A DNA stretch of 36,298 nucleotides from Anaerolineae bacterium (GCA_020433785.1 JAGRCC010000254.1:1-36298), one strand, 5' to 3'. Numbered from the stretch's first letter, positions 17,582 to 26,499 are shown. Made by a program: numbers and translations. Notes: a model not told the origin generated them from the letters alone.

Positions 17582-18716
17582 TCAGGTTTATGCAAGCTTT
17601 AACCAGAGCTACAATGACACCCTTATTTAATAATATTGATGGCTTACTAACCACCACTTTAAAGAAACTCTCCAGGGTTCGACGCCATTCTTTACGATGA
17701 TATGATCGAAAGAATGTTGCTTCATATGCCAAAGTGAAAGTCTGTTTTTTTCGGTTTATGACGTATTCTGCTGTTTGAGGTAGGTTCGCAAAAACTGCTT
17801 CCAGATGAGAAATTGGATCTGAAATTAAAGGGCTAGTTACCAAAGCAACTAAGTCCCTCAAAACGTTATCTCCCTTTGACTTAAGTATATTAGGATAGAG
17901 TTGAATTGCTTGGGCCACGTCTTGTTTCGCTTCGACAAGCTGACTATATTTGTATTCTAAATAGGCTCCTCGAAGATAAGCTTCAGCATAAATTTGCGAT
18001 TTAGGTAGATGGAAGTTGTTGGATTGTGGGTTGGTAAAAAATTTGTCTAGTACAGCGATATACCCTTTTTTCTGGCTTGTTGCATCTCTAACCATTTGAC
18101 CTGTGTGTAACCGATAGCCACATACAATCTCTTGAGTCCAAGCCATTTTACAACCTGCATGTGCCAGGCGTAACCACATATCCCAATCTTCAACTCTTCG
18201 AAATTTCTCATCGAAATGACCAACTTTTTCTATCCATACACGCCGAACTAGGACTGAAGCTGGTACTACGGGGCAAACCTTTATCCACGTATCCAGGTCT
18301 AACTGCGGCCACACATTCCAGGGTAACAATTCTTGAAGCACCCGACCATAATCGTCTATATGATTATAACCACCTGCTACTAAGCCAAGTTCCGGATTTT
18401 TATCAAATTGTTGAATTTGAGAAATTAACTTATTAGGGTAGATGATATCATCAGAGTCTAAGAATGCTATAAACTCACCACGAGATACCTCAATACCGGT
18501 ATTACGTGCACCAGATAATCCTCTGTTTTCTTGATAAATATATCTTACTTTTGGATGTGTAATATCTTGAATGACTTGTCTCGTATGATCTGTAGATCCA
18601 TCATCCACGACAATAATCTCCAAGTCAGTATAACTTTGATCCAAAACACTTTGGATGGCATGGGGAAGAAGATCGGCTCGATTATAACTGGGAATAACCA
18701 CACTTACAGTTGACAT
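17571..18716 (-). CDS. GT2 glycosyltransferase
   Basis: GT-A enzyme of about 381 residues. VSVVIPSYNRADLL opens the domain, followed by IIVVDDGSTDHT (nucleotide binding), YQENRGLSGARNTGI, DxD-equivalent FLDSDD, and catalytic VEDWDMWLRLAHAG. About 150 residues of mostly helical C-terminal extension follow. A TTG six codons upstream (18734) could extend the frame, but ATG at 18716 gives the normal family N-terminus. Neither has a strong ribosome-binding site. The gene is visibly AT-richer than the GT4 genes to its left: single 60-base lines counted at 18001 and 18481 are 37-38% G+C, against 45% and 57% at 13081 and 12961. It marks the left edge of a compositionally distinct segment. Confidence 0.88.
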   Translation of the reverse strand: MSTVSVVIPSYNRADLLPHAIQSVLDQSYTDLEIIVVDDGSTDHTRQVIQDITHPKVRYIYQENRGLSGARNTGIEVSRGEFIAFLDSDDIIYPNKLISQIQQFDKNPELGLVAGGYNHIDDYGRVLQELLPWNVWPQLDLDTWIKVCPVVPASVLVRRVWIEKVGHFDEKFRRVEDWDMWLRLAHAGCKMAWTQEIVCGYRLHTGQMVRDATSQKKGYIAVLDKFFTNPQSNNFHLPKSQIYAEAYLRGAYLEYKYSQLVEAKQDVAQAIQLYPNILKSKGDNVLRDLVALVTSPLISDPISHLEAVFANLPQTAEYVINRKKQTFTLAYEATFFRSYHRKEWRRTLESFFKVVVSKPSILLNKGVIVALVKACINLIRA

Positions 18717-18758
18717 TTGTTTTGAACAATCCAATAAGAATAAAAACTAATATTTGCT

Positions 18759-20018
18759 TCAACTTTGGTTACTTTTGTGCTGCCAGGTGTGTTCGACCAG
18801 ACAACTCCCGTACTTGATCTTAGGGGTATGGGGAGTATTGTGAAACACAGAACTACTGACATCAAAAATAAGCGCATTTGGGATGCTGTCGGCATAGGTT
18901 CTGTTAATGTGAATGCCCACATCAATCCGATATTGTCCCACCGGCAATGGCAAATTAGGAATATGGCAAATAAATTTTCCTTCTTCAACCAGATGGTCTA
19001 CCATAAAATTGGTTAAGTTCATATCAAAGTTAGCAACCGGTACACCGAATTGGTTATAAATGGTAAAAGTGCCTTCTGCTATTTTTACACGTTCTATATT
19101 CCGATAGTGGAACTCAAAGGACACAGGTTTTCCAGCCACTAAATGCTTAGTAGGCTGATTACTTTCATCTACAGCTCGAACTCCTACCAGTCTGATGCGC
19201 CCATCACCTTGCCGGTTGGGGTTATCTTTAAAGGGGTCTTGATCCTGTTCATGTAACCCGGACAGATAATTTCTAATGGTTTCATCAGCCGGACCGTTCA
19301 GTTTTATTTCACCATTTTCTAGCAAGATAACCCGCTGACAAAGATTCTGAACGGCAGCCATATTATGGCTTACGAATAAAACTGTGCGGCCCGTTTTACT
19401 GACATCATCCATTTTCTTGAGACATTTTTCTTGAAAACTCACGTCTCCTACAGCCAGTACTTCATCAACGATTAAAATTTCTGGCTCTAAGTGGGCAGCG
19501 ACCGCGAATGCCAGTCGCACATACATACCGCTGGAGTATCGTTTGACCGGGGTATCCAGAAACTTTTCTATTTCAGAGAAGGTAACAATTTCATCAAATT
19601 TGCTGTTGATTTCCTGTCGAGTCATCCCCAAAATAGAACCATTTAGATAAATATTTTCCCGGCCGGATAACTCCGGGTGAAATCCGGTACCTACCTCCAA
19701 TAAGGAGCCGACGCGTCCATAGATCTCTATTTTTCCTGTGGTCGGTTCAGTTATTCGAGATAAGATTTTCAGGAGTGTACTCTTACCTGCGCCGTTTCGC
19801 CCAATGATACCTACCACTTCACCGTGACTAACATCAAACGACACACCCTTTATCGCCCAGAAATGATCATTGTCGATAGAACCCTCTTTGCTGCGACCAT
19901 TAGTACCTAATAAGGCTTTAACTCCGTAAGTGATCTGATCGCGGAGGGTATCGTGTCGTAATGTTCCAAGTTTGTAGTTTTTGCTAATATTAAAAGCGTT
20001 AATTGCAAAGTTACTCAT
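18759..20018 (-). CDS. wzt: Polysaccharide ABC exporter ATP-binding protein Wzt with C-terminal glycan-binding domain
   Basis: 419-residue ATPase that powers export of a finished, lipid-linked polysaccharide with Wzm. It contains Walker A GRNGAGKST, the signature YSSGMYVRLAFAVA, Walker B ILIVDEVLAVGD and the switch His in VLFVSHNM. After about residue 250 there is an extra domain of about 170 residues (VRAVDESNQPTKHLVAGKPVSFEFHY...), matching the Wzt C-terminal beta-sandwich that reads the chain's terminal modification in O-antigen systems. Its presence implies a capped or modified glycan. The gene starts five bases after wzm. Confidence 0.93.
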   Translation of the reverse strand: MSNFAINAFNISKNYKLGTLRHDTLRDQITYGVKALLGTNGRSKEGSIDNDHFWAIKGVSFDVSHGEVVGIIGRNGAGKSTLLKILSRITEPTTGKIEIYGRVGSLLEVGTGFHPELSGRENIYLNGSILGMTRQEINSKFDEIVTFSEIEKFLDTPVKRYSSGMYVRLAFAVAAHLEPEILIVDEVLAVGDVSFQEKCLKKMDDVSKTGRTVLFVSHNMAAVQNLCQRVILLENGEIKLNGPADETIRNYLSGLHEQDQDPFKDNPNRQGDGRIRLVGVRAVDESNQPTKHLVAGKPVSFEFHYRNIERVKIAEGTFTIYNQFGVPVANFDMNLTNFMVDHLVEEGKFICHIPNLPLPVGQYRIDVGIHINRTYADSIPNALIFDVSSSVFHNTPHTPKIKYGSCLVEHTWQHKSNQS

Positions 20019-20023
20019 TTTTG

Positions 20024-20893
20024 TTACACCACATCTGCAAATATTCGTTCTGTATGTCTAAAGAACATAATCCCAGAAATAAATAGAAGAATAGCAATTA
20101 AAATAGAGAACACATTGACTCCAACCAGGTTGTCGCCTAGGAGGACCCAGCGGAAGCTTTGTATAACGGCCACCATCGGATTTAGGCTATATAGCCACTG
20201 CCATTGTTCCGGAATGCGAGAAATTGGGTAAATAATCGGGGTGGCGTACATCCAGATTTGAACTAAAAAGGGTGCAACGTACTGTATGTCACGATACTGC
20301 ACATTTAAGGCCGACAGCCACAAGACAACTCCTAAAACTGTGACCACTGCTAGTAGTAAAGCCAGAGGTAAGAATAAGATTCGTACGCTGATTGTAACAT
20401 TATAAAAGTACATCATGCCCAGTAGTAGCGTAAAAGCAATACCAAAATCAACCAAGCCGGCTAATACATGCGAACTGGGTACGATTATCCGAGGAAAGTA
20501 AATTTTTGAAATAAGATTTCTATCACTAACTAGCGAAATAGCCCCTCGGCTCAATGTACTTGAGAAGTAAGTCCAAGGAAGTAATGCGACATAGGTGAAG
20601 ATAGGGTATGGGATCTTACTGTCAGAACCAATCCCCAGCACCTGATTAAATAAAACAGTAAACACAACCATTGTCACTAAAGGTTGGAGTATGATCCATA
20701 GTACCCCCAGGGCACTTTGCTTATAGCGAACCTTAATATCTCGCCAAACTAAAAAGAAATATAGCTCACGATAGGACCAGATTTCTTGTATTTGGAGGCC
20801 AGGCAAACGCCTGCTGGGTTCAATGACCACTCTTGGCTTAGTTGCCGGGGGTATAGCGCCTTGGATAGTGTTGTATGGAGACTGAACGCTCAT
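20024..20893 (-). CDS. wzm: Polysaccharide ABC exporter permease Wzm
   Basis: ABC-2 type permease of about 289 residues with six predicted membrane helices. It has the usual cytoplasmic start ELYFFLVWRDIKVRYKQSALGVLWIILQPL split by normal spacing, plus NVQYRDIQYVAPFLVQIWMYATPIIYP and YSLNPMVAVIQSFRWVLLG, all typical of Wzm/TagG. A TTG at 20908 extends the frame five codons. The AAGGGA inside that extension sits six bases before the ATG at 20893 and is better read as its ribosome-binding site. Partner of wzt immediately downstream. Confidence 0.93.
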   Translation of the reverse strand: MSVQSPYNTIQGAIPPATKPRVVIEPSRRLPGLQIQEIWSYRELYFFLVWRDIKVRYKQSALGVLWIILQPLVTMVVFTVLFNQVLGIGSDSKIPYPIFTYVALLPWTYFSSTLSRGAISLVSDRNLISKIYFPRIIVPSSHVLAGLVDFGIAFTLLLGMMYFYNVTISVRILFLPLALLLAVVTVLGVVLWLSALNVQYRDIQYVAPFLVQIWMYATPIIYPISRIPEQWQWLYSLNPMVAVIQSFRWVLLGDNLVGVNVFSILIAILLFISGIMFFRHTERIFADVV

Positions 20894-20931
20894 TCTAAAT
20901 CCCTTCAAGAATTATTATTATTGGGTAAATT

Positions 20932-22407
20932 TCAATTTCTATGACGAAATATCTGAAATGCTACGAGGCCGCCGGTGAGGATTACTACTGGAATTAGTCC
21001 TAAAACGATGGCCTCCGCCGGATTATAACTTCTAAATTGTTCTGATTCATCCCCTGTAACTACCGTTGTTCTTGGCTGAATGGGCATCAGCGTGTTTTTA
21101 GGTAAAGGGCTGGGTTCTGTTATTTGGGGTGATGGTGTGACTTGGATTTCGATCGATTGAGTAGGAAATGGAAGGGGGGGGACACCAGGAACATCAAGTC
21201 GTTTGGATGTGTACCATAAGCGTTGGCGATCATCCCAGAATACGGCGTGTAACTGATTGCCATTGGACACTGTTAAAGCAGGTTCTTCGATATAATTGGA
21301 TCTTTTTGCGTCAGATCCTGAAATACATACTGGGGGAGTCCAGTGTTGATCTTGCCATGAAAGATACATAGCACAACCAGCGCCATCAATATCTGCATCA
21401 GTTACTAATAAATGTAAGTTTCCTGCGGAGTCAGCAGCGATAGGGGGTAGTCCGGTACTTCCATCGCGGCCAAATGTGTCTAAATGAACTGTATCTGACC
21501 AGGTATCACCTTCATCGGCTGACCAACGATGATAACGTCCGCCAACACCAACCATACCATTCCAAACCGCATGAACCTCATTATTAATGAGGGCGATATT
21601 AGCTTGATTATAGCCTTCGCCGGCTAATTCTAGAGGTTCAGACCAAGTTTTACCTTTGTCAAAAGAATGAGAATAAAATATACCGGTTGGCGGCCAGGCG
21701 TCAGGCAATTGAAACTCGGTCCAGACAGCGTGGAGGCTGCCATTGTCGCCAATGGCCAAACGAACATAGTTGGCCGAGGCGTCAACTCTGGAGGTTGTAG
21801 CAATGTTAATTGGAAACCCCTGCGTCCCTACGGTGGTATTCAGTAATTGATAGGTTGGCCCTAGAATACCTTCTCCGGGATACACCACATGAAGTCGTCC
21901 GGTGGGATCGGCTACGATTTCCGAAAAAGTATTGGTAATGTCAACTACCATGGGTTTCGACCAGCTGTGAGCTGTTATCGGGTCATCGGCTCGTGCCTGA
22001 CTGTAAAGCAGTTGATTATTTGGACCTTGCCATAATAAATTCAAATAACCTGTAGAGTCAGCGGCCAAATTCGGATATATAGCTGACTGATCGGCGACAA
22101 TGTCTAGGGGTTCACTCCAGCCATTCTTGTCTTTTCTCATGTAATAGATAAGTTGCTCGCCATCTTCTAACACCACTCGCCAGACGAGATGGACGGTGCC
22201 GGTTTGATCAGTACTTAGTGTTGGTGTAAATATTGTCCCCTGATTGTCCACATCAAAAATAATAATTGGTTTTGTCCATCCATTTTCTTCTGCTTGAGCA
22301 CTTATTGGTGAAGAAATAAACCACTCTCCCCCCAACAAAAATACTAATAGCAAAGCTAAAGATGTCCACTTTCTTACAATAGTCATAAACACTGAGAACC
22401 TTTTCAT
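20932..22407 (-). CDS. Secreted, C-terminally anchored BNR/sialidase-like beta-propeller protein
   Basis: 491-residue surface protein. It has an N-terminal signal peptide (hydrophobic core about 15-28, AQA cleavage region near 37-39), then repeated propeller blades with Asp-box motifs (SFDKGKTW, SADEGDTW) and LHAVW/LHLL strands, a Pro/Thr/Ser-rich stalk (about 420-450), and a final membrane segment (about 466-486) ending in a basic tail. The fold is that of exo-sialidases, but I cannot identify the Arg triad or catalytic Tyr, so a binding or structural role is as likely as hydrolysis. It heads block C, ahead of wzm/wzt. A hairpin (22414-22448) lies 6 bases before the ATG. An alternative ATG at codon 8 has AAAGG 12 bases upstream. 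Confidence 0.8.
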   Translation of the reverse strand: MKRFSVFMTIVRKWTSLALLLVFLLGGEWFISSPISAQAEENGWTKPIIIFDVDNQGTIFTPTLSTDQTGTVHLVWRVVLEDGEQLIYYMRKDKNGWSEPLDIVADQSAIYPNLAADSTGYLNLLWQGPNNQLLYSQARADDPITAHSWSKPMVVDITNTFSEIVADPTGRLHVVYPGEGILGPTYQLLNTTVGTQGFPINIATTSRVDASANYVRLAIGDNGSLHAVWTEFQLPDAWPPTGIFYSHSFDKGKTWSEPLELAGEGYNQANIALINNEVHAVWNGMVGVGGRYHRWSADEGDTWSDTVHLDTFGRDGSTGLPPIAADSAGNLHLLVTDADIDGAGCAMYLSWQDQHWTPPVCISGSDAKRSNYIEEPALTVSNGNQLHAVFWDDRQRLWYTSKRLDVPGVPPLPFPTQSIEIQVTPSPQITEPSPLPKNTLMPIQPRTTVVTGDESEQFRSYNPAEAIVLGLIPVVILTGGLVAFQIFRHRN

Positions 22408-22413
22408 TTTTAG

Positions 22414-22448
22414 TGATGTAGAAATTCCCTACTCAAATTTCTACATCA
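22414..22448 (-). promoter_or_regulatory. 5'-leader hairpin ahead of the block C first gene
   Basis: Perfect 12-bp inverted repeat (TGATGTAGAAAT at 22414-22425, complement at 22437-22448) with an 11-base loop. It falls between promoter C and the ATG at 22407 and nearly fills the predicted leader of about 50 bases. There is no T tract, so it is not a terminator. The only SD-like purines (GAGTAGGGA) are in the loop, suggesting translational control or 5'-end stabilisation. Confidence 0.6.
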
Positions 22449-22463
22449 TATTAACATACAACA

Positions 22464-22502
22464 ATCGGAACTGAATGTGAAGAGAGTTAGAAGAAAGTTA
22501 GA
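22464..22502 (-). promoter_or_regulatory. Promoter/operator C of block C (39-bp module)
   Basis: Minus strand: TCTAAC (22497-22502), 5 bp, TCTAAC (22486-22491), 16 bp, then TCCGAT (22464-22469) in the -10 position. Both hexamers are perfect. Only 20 bp of native sequence separate it from the IS630 remnant that begins at 22523. Confidence 0.68.
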
Positions 22503-22522
22503 TTTTTTGCCACACTTCAGTA

Positions 22523-23639
22523 TACTGTAAATTAAGTTACTTTATATTTTGAGTTAGATGGATTAAGCTTTTTATAATGTCGATTGAGTTTGCTACGGGC
22601 CGTTTGAATGGAAAATTGCCAATTGATTTTGACAGCTTTTCGGTTTCTGTCAGCCGTCCAAGCCAAGAGTTCTTTTTCCAACTCGTCTTGAGTGGCGATA
22701 CGCCGATTGAGGCATTGCTTGGCTAAAGCCGAAAACTCAATTTCAATCATATTCAACCAACTACCGGAGGTAGGCGTATAGTAAAATTCAAAGCGTTGGG
22801 CTAAGGCCAAGGCTTCTTCGGCCACAAATTCTTGGTAAAAAGAAGAGGCATTGTGGGTGTTGAGATTGTCCTGGACTAATCTTATTTTCTTGGCTTGCGA
22901 ATAGAGTTGGGCGAATTCTTGCATAAACTGAGCGTATTCTACCTTGCGACGTTGCGAAAAAACTCGGCTAAAGCGTTGACCAGTAAGCGGTTCAATCGCT
23001 GACAAGACCACACAGGCGCCGTTTTTTTCATATTCATAATGCTCTTTTTTGACATCCCCAGGCTTTAGCAAGATTTCCATCCGCGCGATGAACACAGCAT
23101 TGATTTGACCCAAACACCATTGTTTCTTCAAGTGCGGTTTGAGTTCGTTTTTTTCAGAATATGGCTCACACTGGTATGGGAGATACTTTCACAATATTCA
23201 AGTTCAACCGCCTTATCCGCTAATAAGCGTAAGGACCACTGTCCATACCCTGCCGGTGGTTTGCTGCTGCCAAGGCCGTTACTTTCGCCCGTTCCAGTCC
23301 ATCAATTTCAATTGGACGACCACTCCGGGGCAGGTCATACAAGGCTAAGCCTAGTCCGCCTTCCTGGTAACGGTCTCGCCACTGTCTCACACTCACCCTG
23401 CTGGTGTGGACTTGCTGGCTTGTGGCCGCTATCGTTTGGCCTTCATCCAGCGCTAAGAGGGCCAGGGCTCGTTTGATTACTCGCGTGGCTTGGCTCCCTT
23501 TTCCGATCAACTTCGTTAATTGTTCACGATCCGTCTCACTTAAAGTTACGTGTTCTTTTTTCATCTTTCCTCCAGATTGGCTATGGCTGGTTTCTTCTGG
23601 AGCATATCACAAATATGAAAAATAACTTAATTTACAGTG
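22523..23639 (-). mobile_element. IS630-family insertion sequence, decayed
   Basis: The 1117-bp element is bounded by TA on both sides (22521-22522 and 23640-23641), the expected IS630/Tc1 target. Terminal inverted repeats share a perfect 16-bp core (ACTGTAAATTAAGTTA, left 22524-22539, right complement 23623-23638) within about 22 bp. The single transposase reading frame inside is broken (see pseudogene). The element sits between block D and promoter C, transposase on the same strand as the operons. Confidence 0.9.
22532..23564 (-). pseudogene. IS630 transposase, two frameshifts and an internal deletion
   Basis: The N-terminal helix-turn-helix part (23564 down to about 23255) reads MKKEHVTLSETDREQL and VSVRQWRDRYQEGG. 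The frame then shifts near 23255, and WSLRLLADKAVELEY...HTSVSHILKK follows in another frame. A second shift at an A7 run (about 23147-23153 on the + strand as T7) leads into the C-terminal DDE part. That part keeps QDNLNTH (second Asp) and SWLNMIEIEFSALAKQCL (Glu). Family members have about 35 residues, including the first catalytic Asp, between the ARMED-like segment and PGDVKKEHYEYE. Here the two are joined directly (IARMEILLKPGDVKK), so the first Asp is gone. The element cannot encode an active transposase. Confidence 0.88.
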
Positions 23640-23724
23640 TACTTAGTATCATGCTAAAGCATAACATATGGGCATTGTTGGCATCAAGTTGTAATTATGG
23701 ACCGATAGAAACATAGCTTACTAA

Positions 23725-23863
23725 GAGACTGTTTTAAAAGCCTCCAAGGGTCCACAGATAGGCGCAGATGGTCATAGATACTATCAAAATTTAGATAAAA
23801 ATCTGTGATTATCCGTGTAAATCTGTGGACAACTCTGTAAACTCTCACTTTTAAAACAGCTTC
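23725..23863. repeat. MITE-like 139-bp palindromic element
   Basis: Terminal inverted repeats of 16 bp with 14 matches, including a perfect 12-bp core CTGTTTTAAAAG (23729-23740 and complement 23848-23859). TAA flanks it on both sides (23722-23724 and 23864-23866) as a possible target duplication. A second, nested perfect 10-bp inverted repeat (GTCCACAGAT, 23750-23759 and 23821-23830) encloses several ATCTGTG/CACAGAT-like motifs. No coding potential. It lies just downstream of the block D GT-C gene and could also act as a transcript-end structure. Confidence 0.6.
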
Positions 23864-23886
23864 TAACAATGTTATTTGCCAATTTG

Positions 23887-25356
23887 CTATGGGATATTAC
23901 TAAATATAGGCGATGCGAACTTTTGCGGTTCACCAGGATCATAAAGATACACGCGCATTTCATGATTTTGCTCATCTTGATGAACATCAAAAACACCCAC
24001 TAATCTAGCGTTTTGATCAATCCATATTACAATATCCGGATTAACCCGACGCCTATTATGTACAAACCAGATACGATGTTGACTTTTCTTTAAAAACTCA
24101 AGATCGATGTCCATCATATCTATTACGTGTTGATTATTTTTGAGATAATACATACCTAAAGTATGGGTATTTGTAAGAATTAAGTCATCCGGTCTTTGAT
24201 TCTGTTCGACCAGTTCAAATGCCGCCTTCCAATTTGCTCGCGCACCGTTTTCATATTGGTAGTACATAAAATTCTCTTTGAGCGGGCTGATAAATAAGAT
24301 CGCGACGCAGCCTAAAGCCAATAACTTGGCCGATTTTGGTGTTTGGGATATGAGTTCAACCACCGCAAAGCCGGCAAAGATGACCAAGGTGATTAGAGAA
24401 ATGAAGGTATAACGAATGGCTACAAATTGAATCTGCGATAAAACGAGAATGGCTGATAGAGGGACGGCGGCGTTGATACCTAAAAGCAGGGCAATTCTAA
24501 ATCTTTCGGTAAACAACATATAGATACCCCCGAGCAGCCCCATACATAGCAGGGGTATGCCAATGGCTTCGATGTATAAAACAAGCAACTCCGAGAAGCT
24601 GTTCTGGGTTACGATAACAAAAGTCTCTTCCCATTCACCTTCTTCTACCACAAAGAAACCACCAAAATAGAGGGCGATTATTCCCGCCGGGATAAATACG
24701 ATTAAAAAATTTCTAAGGCGTAAGCCGCGCGGCTTATTAACCGGCAAAATCATCAGGAGAAATAAATACCCAAACGTGATCGGGACAAAGAACATCGAAA
24801 ACAATCGTTCGCGAGTGGCCAGGTATAAGAAGAAGACAGACAGCACCAGATACCACGGATTATCTTCTTCAATGCCTTTATAAAAGGCGATTAACGCTAA
24901 CGAATAAAATAGTAAGAGCAGTACATAAAATCTCGCATTTTGCGACCATTCTATGTGCCAAGTCGCAACGGCCAACAGGGAAACGGCAATTAGCCCGACT
25001 GAGGGATTAAATATTTTCTTGATAGGAAAGTACAGGATGGGAATTGAGAAGATACCAATCAGGGCTGGAGCCAGCCGCGCATCCCACTCGGTCATGCCAA
25101 ATAACTTCAGGGGAATATAAGTCAATATGTGGGTGATTTCAGCTTCGGCTAGGACATAGTAGACTACTGAAGGATCACTTAAGATATTTTGAAAGACACT
25201 GCGTGCCCGCAACATGGTCAGAATTTCGTCGCCCCATAAACTCCATTCGCCAAGCTTGTAAAAACGCAAGCCCGCCGCAATGATAGTCACAAAAACCAGA
25301 AATACATATTCATATTTGAAGGAATTGGTGTTAACCGTTTCGGATTTTGCGTGCAT
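23887..25356 (-). CDS. GT-C family (PMT/GT39-like) membrane glycosyltransferase
   Basis: 489-residue polytopic protein. Directly after the first membrane segment is LRFYKLGEWSLWGDEIL, with the Asp-Glu pair in the first external loop typical of polyprenyl-phosphate-sugar dependent GT-C enzymes. Ten or so further hydrophobic segments follow, then an extramembrane C-terminal domain of about 130 residues. It is the last gene of block D, downstream of GtrA and a DPM/GtrB-like GT2, and could be the GtrC-type transferase of that set (inference). The truncated gene at 36150 starts with nearly the same motif and is a paralogue. The stop is followed by the MITE-like repeat. Confidence 0.8.
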   Translation of the reverse strand: MHAKSETVNTNSFKYEYVFLVFVTIIAAGLRFYKLGEWSLWGDEILTMLRARSVFQNILSDPSVVYYVLAEAEITHILTYIPLKLFGMTEWDARLAPALIGIFSIPILYFPIKKIFNPSVGLIAVSLLAVATWHIEWSQNARFYVLLLLFYSLALIAFYKGIEEDNPWYLVLSVFFLYLATRERLFSMFFVPITFGYLFLLMILPVNKPRGLRLRNFLIVFIPAGIIALYFGGFFVVEEGEWEETFVIVTQNSFSELLVLYIEAIGIPLLCMGLLGGIYMLFTERFRIALLLGINAAVPLSAILVLSQIQFVAIRYTFISLITLVIFAGFAVVELISQTPKSAKLLALGCVAILFISPLKENFMYYQYENGARANWKAAFELVEQNQRPDDLILTNTHTLGMYYLKNNQHVIDMMDIDLEFLKKSQHRIWFVHNRRRVNPDIVIWIDQNARLVGVFDVHQDEQNHEMRVYLYDPGEPQKFASPIFSNIP

Positions 25357-25500
25357 AATGGCAGTTCCCTTTTTGTTATAAAAATGTTAATCGTGGCCTT
25401 ACCCCATTGCATCAGAGCAGTTGCGGGTCATGGTGTCCGAGGCCATGAATCGGCTATCCTCTGGATCAATTGAACGTAATCAGTGGTGTTTAACTCGAAG

Positions 25501-26499
25501 TTATGGCATATAGCCATTTTCTTCGACATAAATCACCTTACTCCCTTGAGGACAGAAACTAAAATGAACCCGCTGCAACTCCGGCAGAGCCCGGCAAATA
25601 TCTGCGTGAAAGGCCGGATCAGCATAAAAAAGAAGGAACCCACCACCGCCGGCACCTAACAGCTTACCGCCAATGGCTCCAGCCGCTCGAGCACGCTCAT
25701 ACCAATCATCAATCTTATCGTTACTAATATTGCTAACTAATTTACGTTTTTCTAACCAGCCGGCGTGCAGAATTTCACCAAACGCATCAAGCTCATCCCG
25801 GCCCAGCGCTTCGCACAACTGATCCGCCAAACTAACCATGTATCGCAACGAGGCGCGCTTTTCCTCACTTGATCGGGTTTGTTGCGTCTGCTCCGATAAA
25901 ATGGTATCGGCGCTGCGCGTTAGCCCGGTGTAGAGCAGAAGTAAGCGAGATTGTAGTTTCTTGCGCGTAGCGGGAGAACAGATCACCGGATCGGTGTAAA
26001 CGCTGCCATCGGGATTGAAATGAATCGATTGGAGGCCGCCATACGCCGCGATGTATTGATCTTGTTTACCAATCGGTTTACGGCAGCGATCGATTTCGAT
26101 ATGACATGCTTCCGAAGCCAGCCGCTCCGCACCCGCCATATGCCCTTTATGAGCATACAAAGCGTTGAGTAGTCCGACTGTATAACTGCTTGATGAGCCT
26201 AAGCCTGTTCCTTGGGAAGGGATGTCAGAAATCGAGGTGATTTCAATGCCTTCTCGTAGGTTGAGCAGGTACATGGCTTCACGGATTAATTCGTGTTGCA
26301 GCTCATCGACGCTATCGACAATTTCTGTAATAGAGTAACTGGCCCGAATTTTGTGATCGAACTTGGGATTGACGGTGATGTAGATATATTTGTCAATAGC
26401 GGTAGACACTACCGCGCCACGTTCTTGCTCATAAAAGGCGGGCAGATCGCTACCGCCACCAGCAAAACTGATCCGTAGGGGAGTTCGAGTGATAATCAA
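25501..26499 (-). CDS. hddA: GHMP-family sugar kinase, D-glycero-D-manno-heptose 7-phosphate kinase type
   Basis: 332-residue GHMP kinase. The N-terminus MIITRTPLRISFAGGGSDLP is characteristic of HddA and related sugar-1-kinases. The ATP-binding motif IPSQGTGLGSSSS is at 93-105, and the third motif KLLGAGGGGFLLFY is near the C-terminus. HddA phosphorylates D-glycero-alpha-D-manno-heptose 7-phosphate at C1 on the way to GDP-heptose. A GmhB-like phosphatase, the next enzyme of that pathway, is in the same operon (30951-31589), which supports the call. The isomerase GmhA and the guanylyltransferase HddC are not in the window. An alternative is a fucokinase- or other sugar-1-kinase-like role. Confidence 0.78.
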   Translation of the reverse strand: MIITRTPLRISFAGGGSDLPAFYEQERGAVVSTAIDKYIYITVNPKFDHKIRASYSITEIVDSVDELQHELIREAMYLLNLREGIEITSISDIPSQGTGLGSSSSYTVGLLNALYAHKGHMAGAERLASEACHIEIDRCRKPIGKQDQYIAAYGGLQSIHFNPDGSVYTDPVICSPATRKKLQSRLLLLYTGLTRSADTILSEQTQQTRSSEEKRASLRYMVSLADQLCEALGRDELDAFGEILHAGWLEKRKLVSNISNDKIDDWYERARAAGAIGGKLLGAGGGGFLLFYADPAFHADICRALPELQRVHFSFCPQGSKVIYVEENGYMP

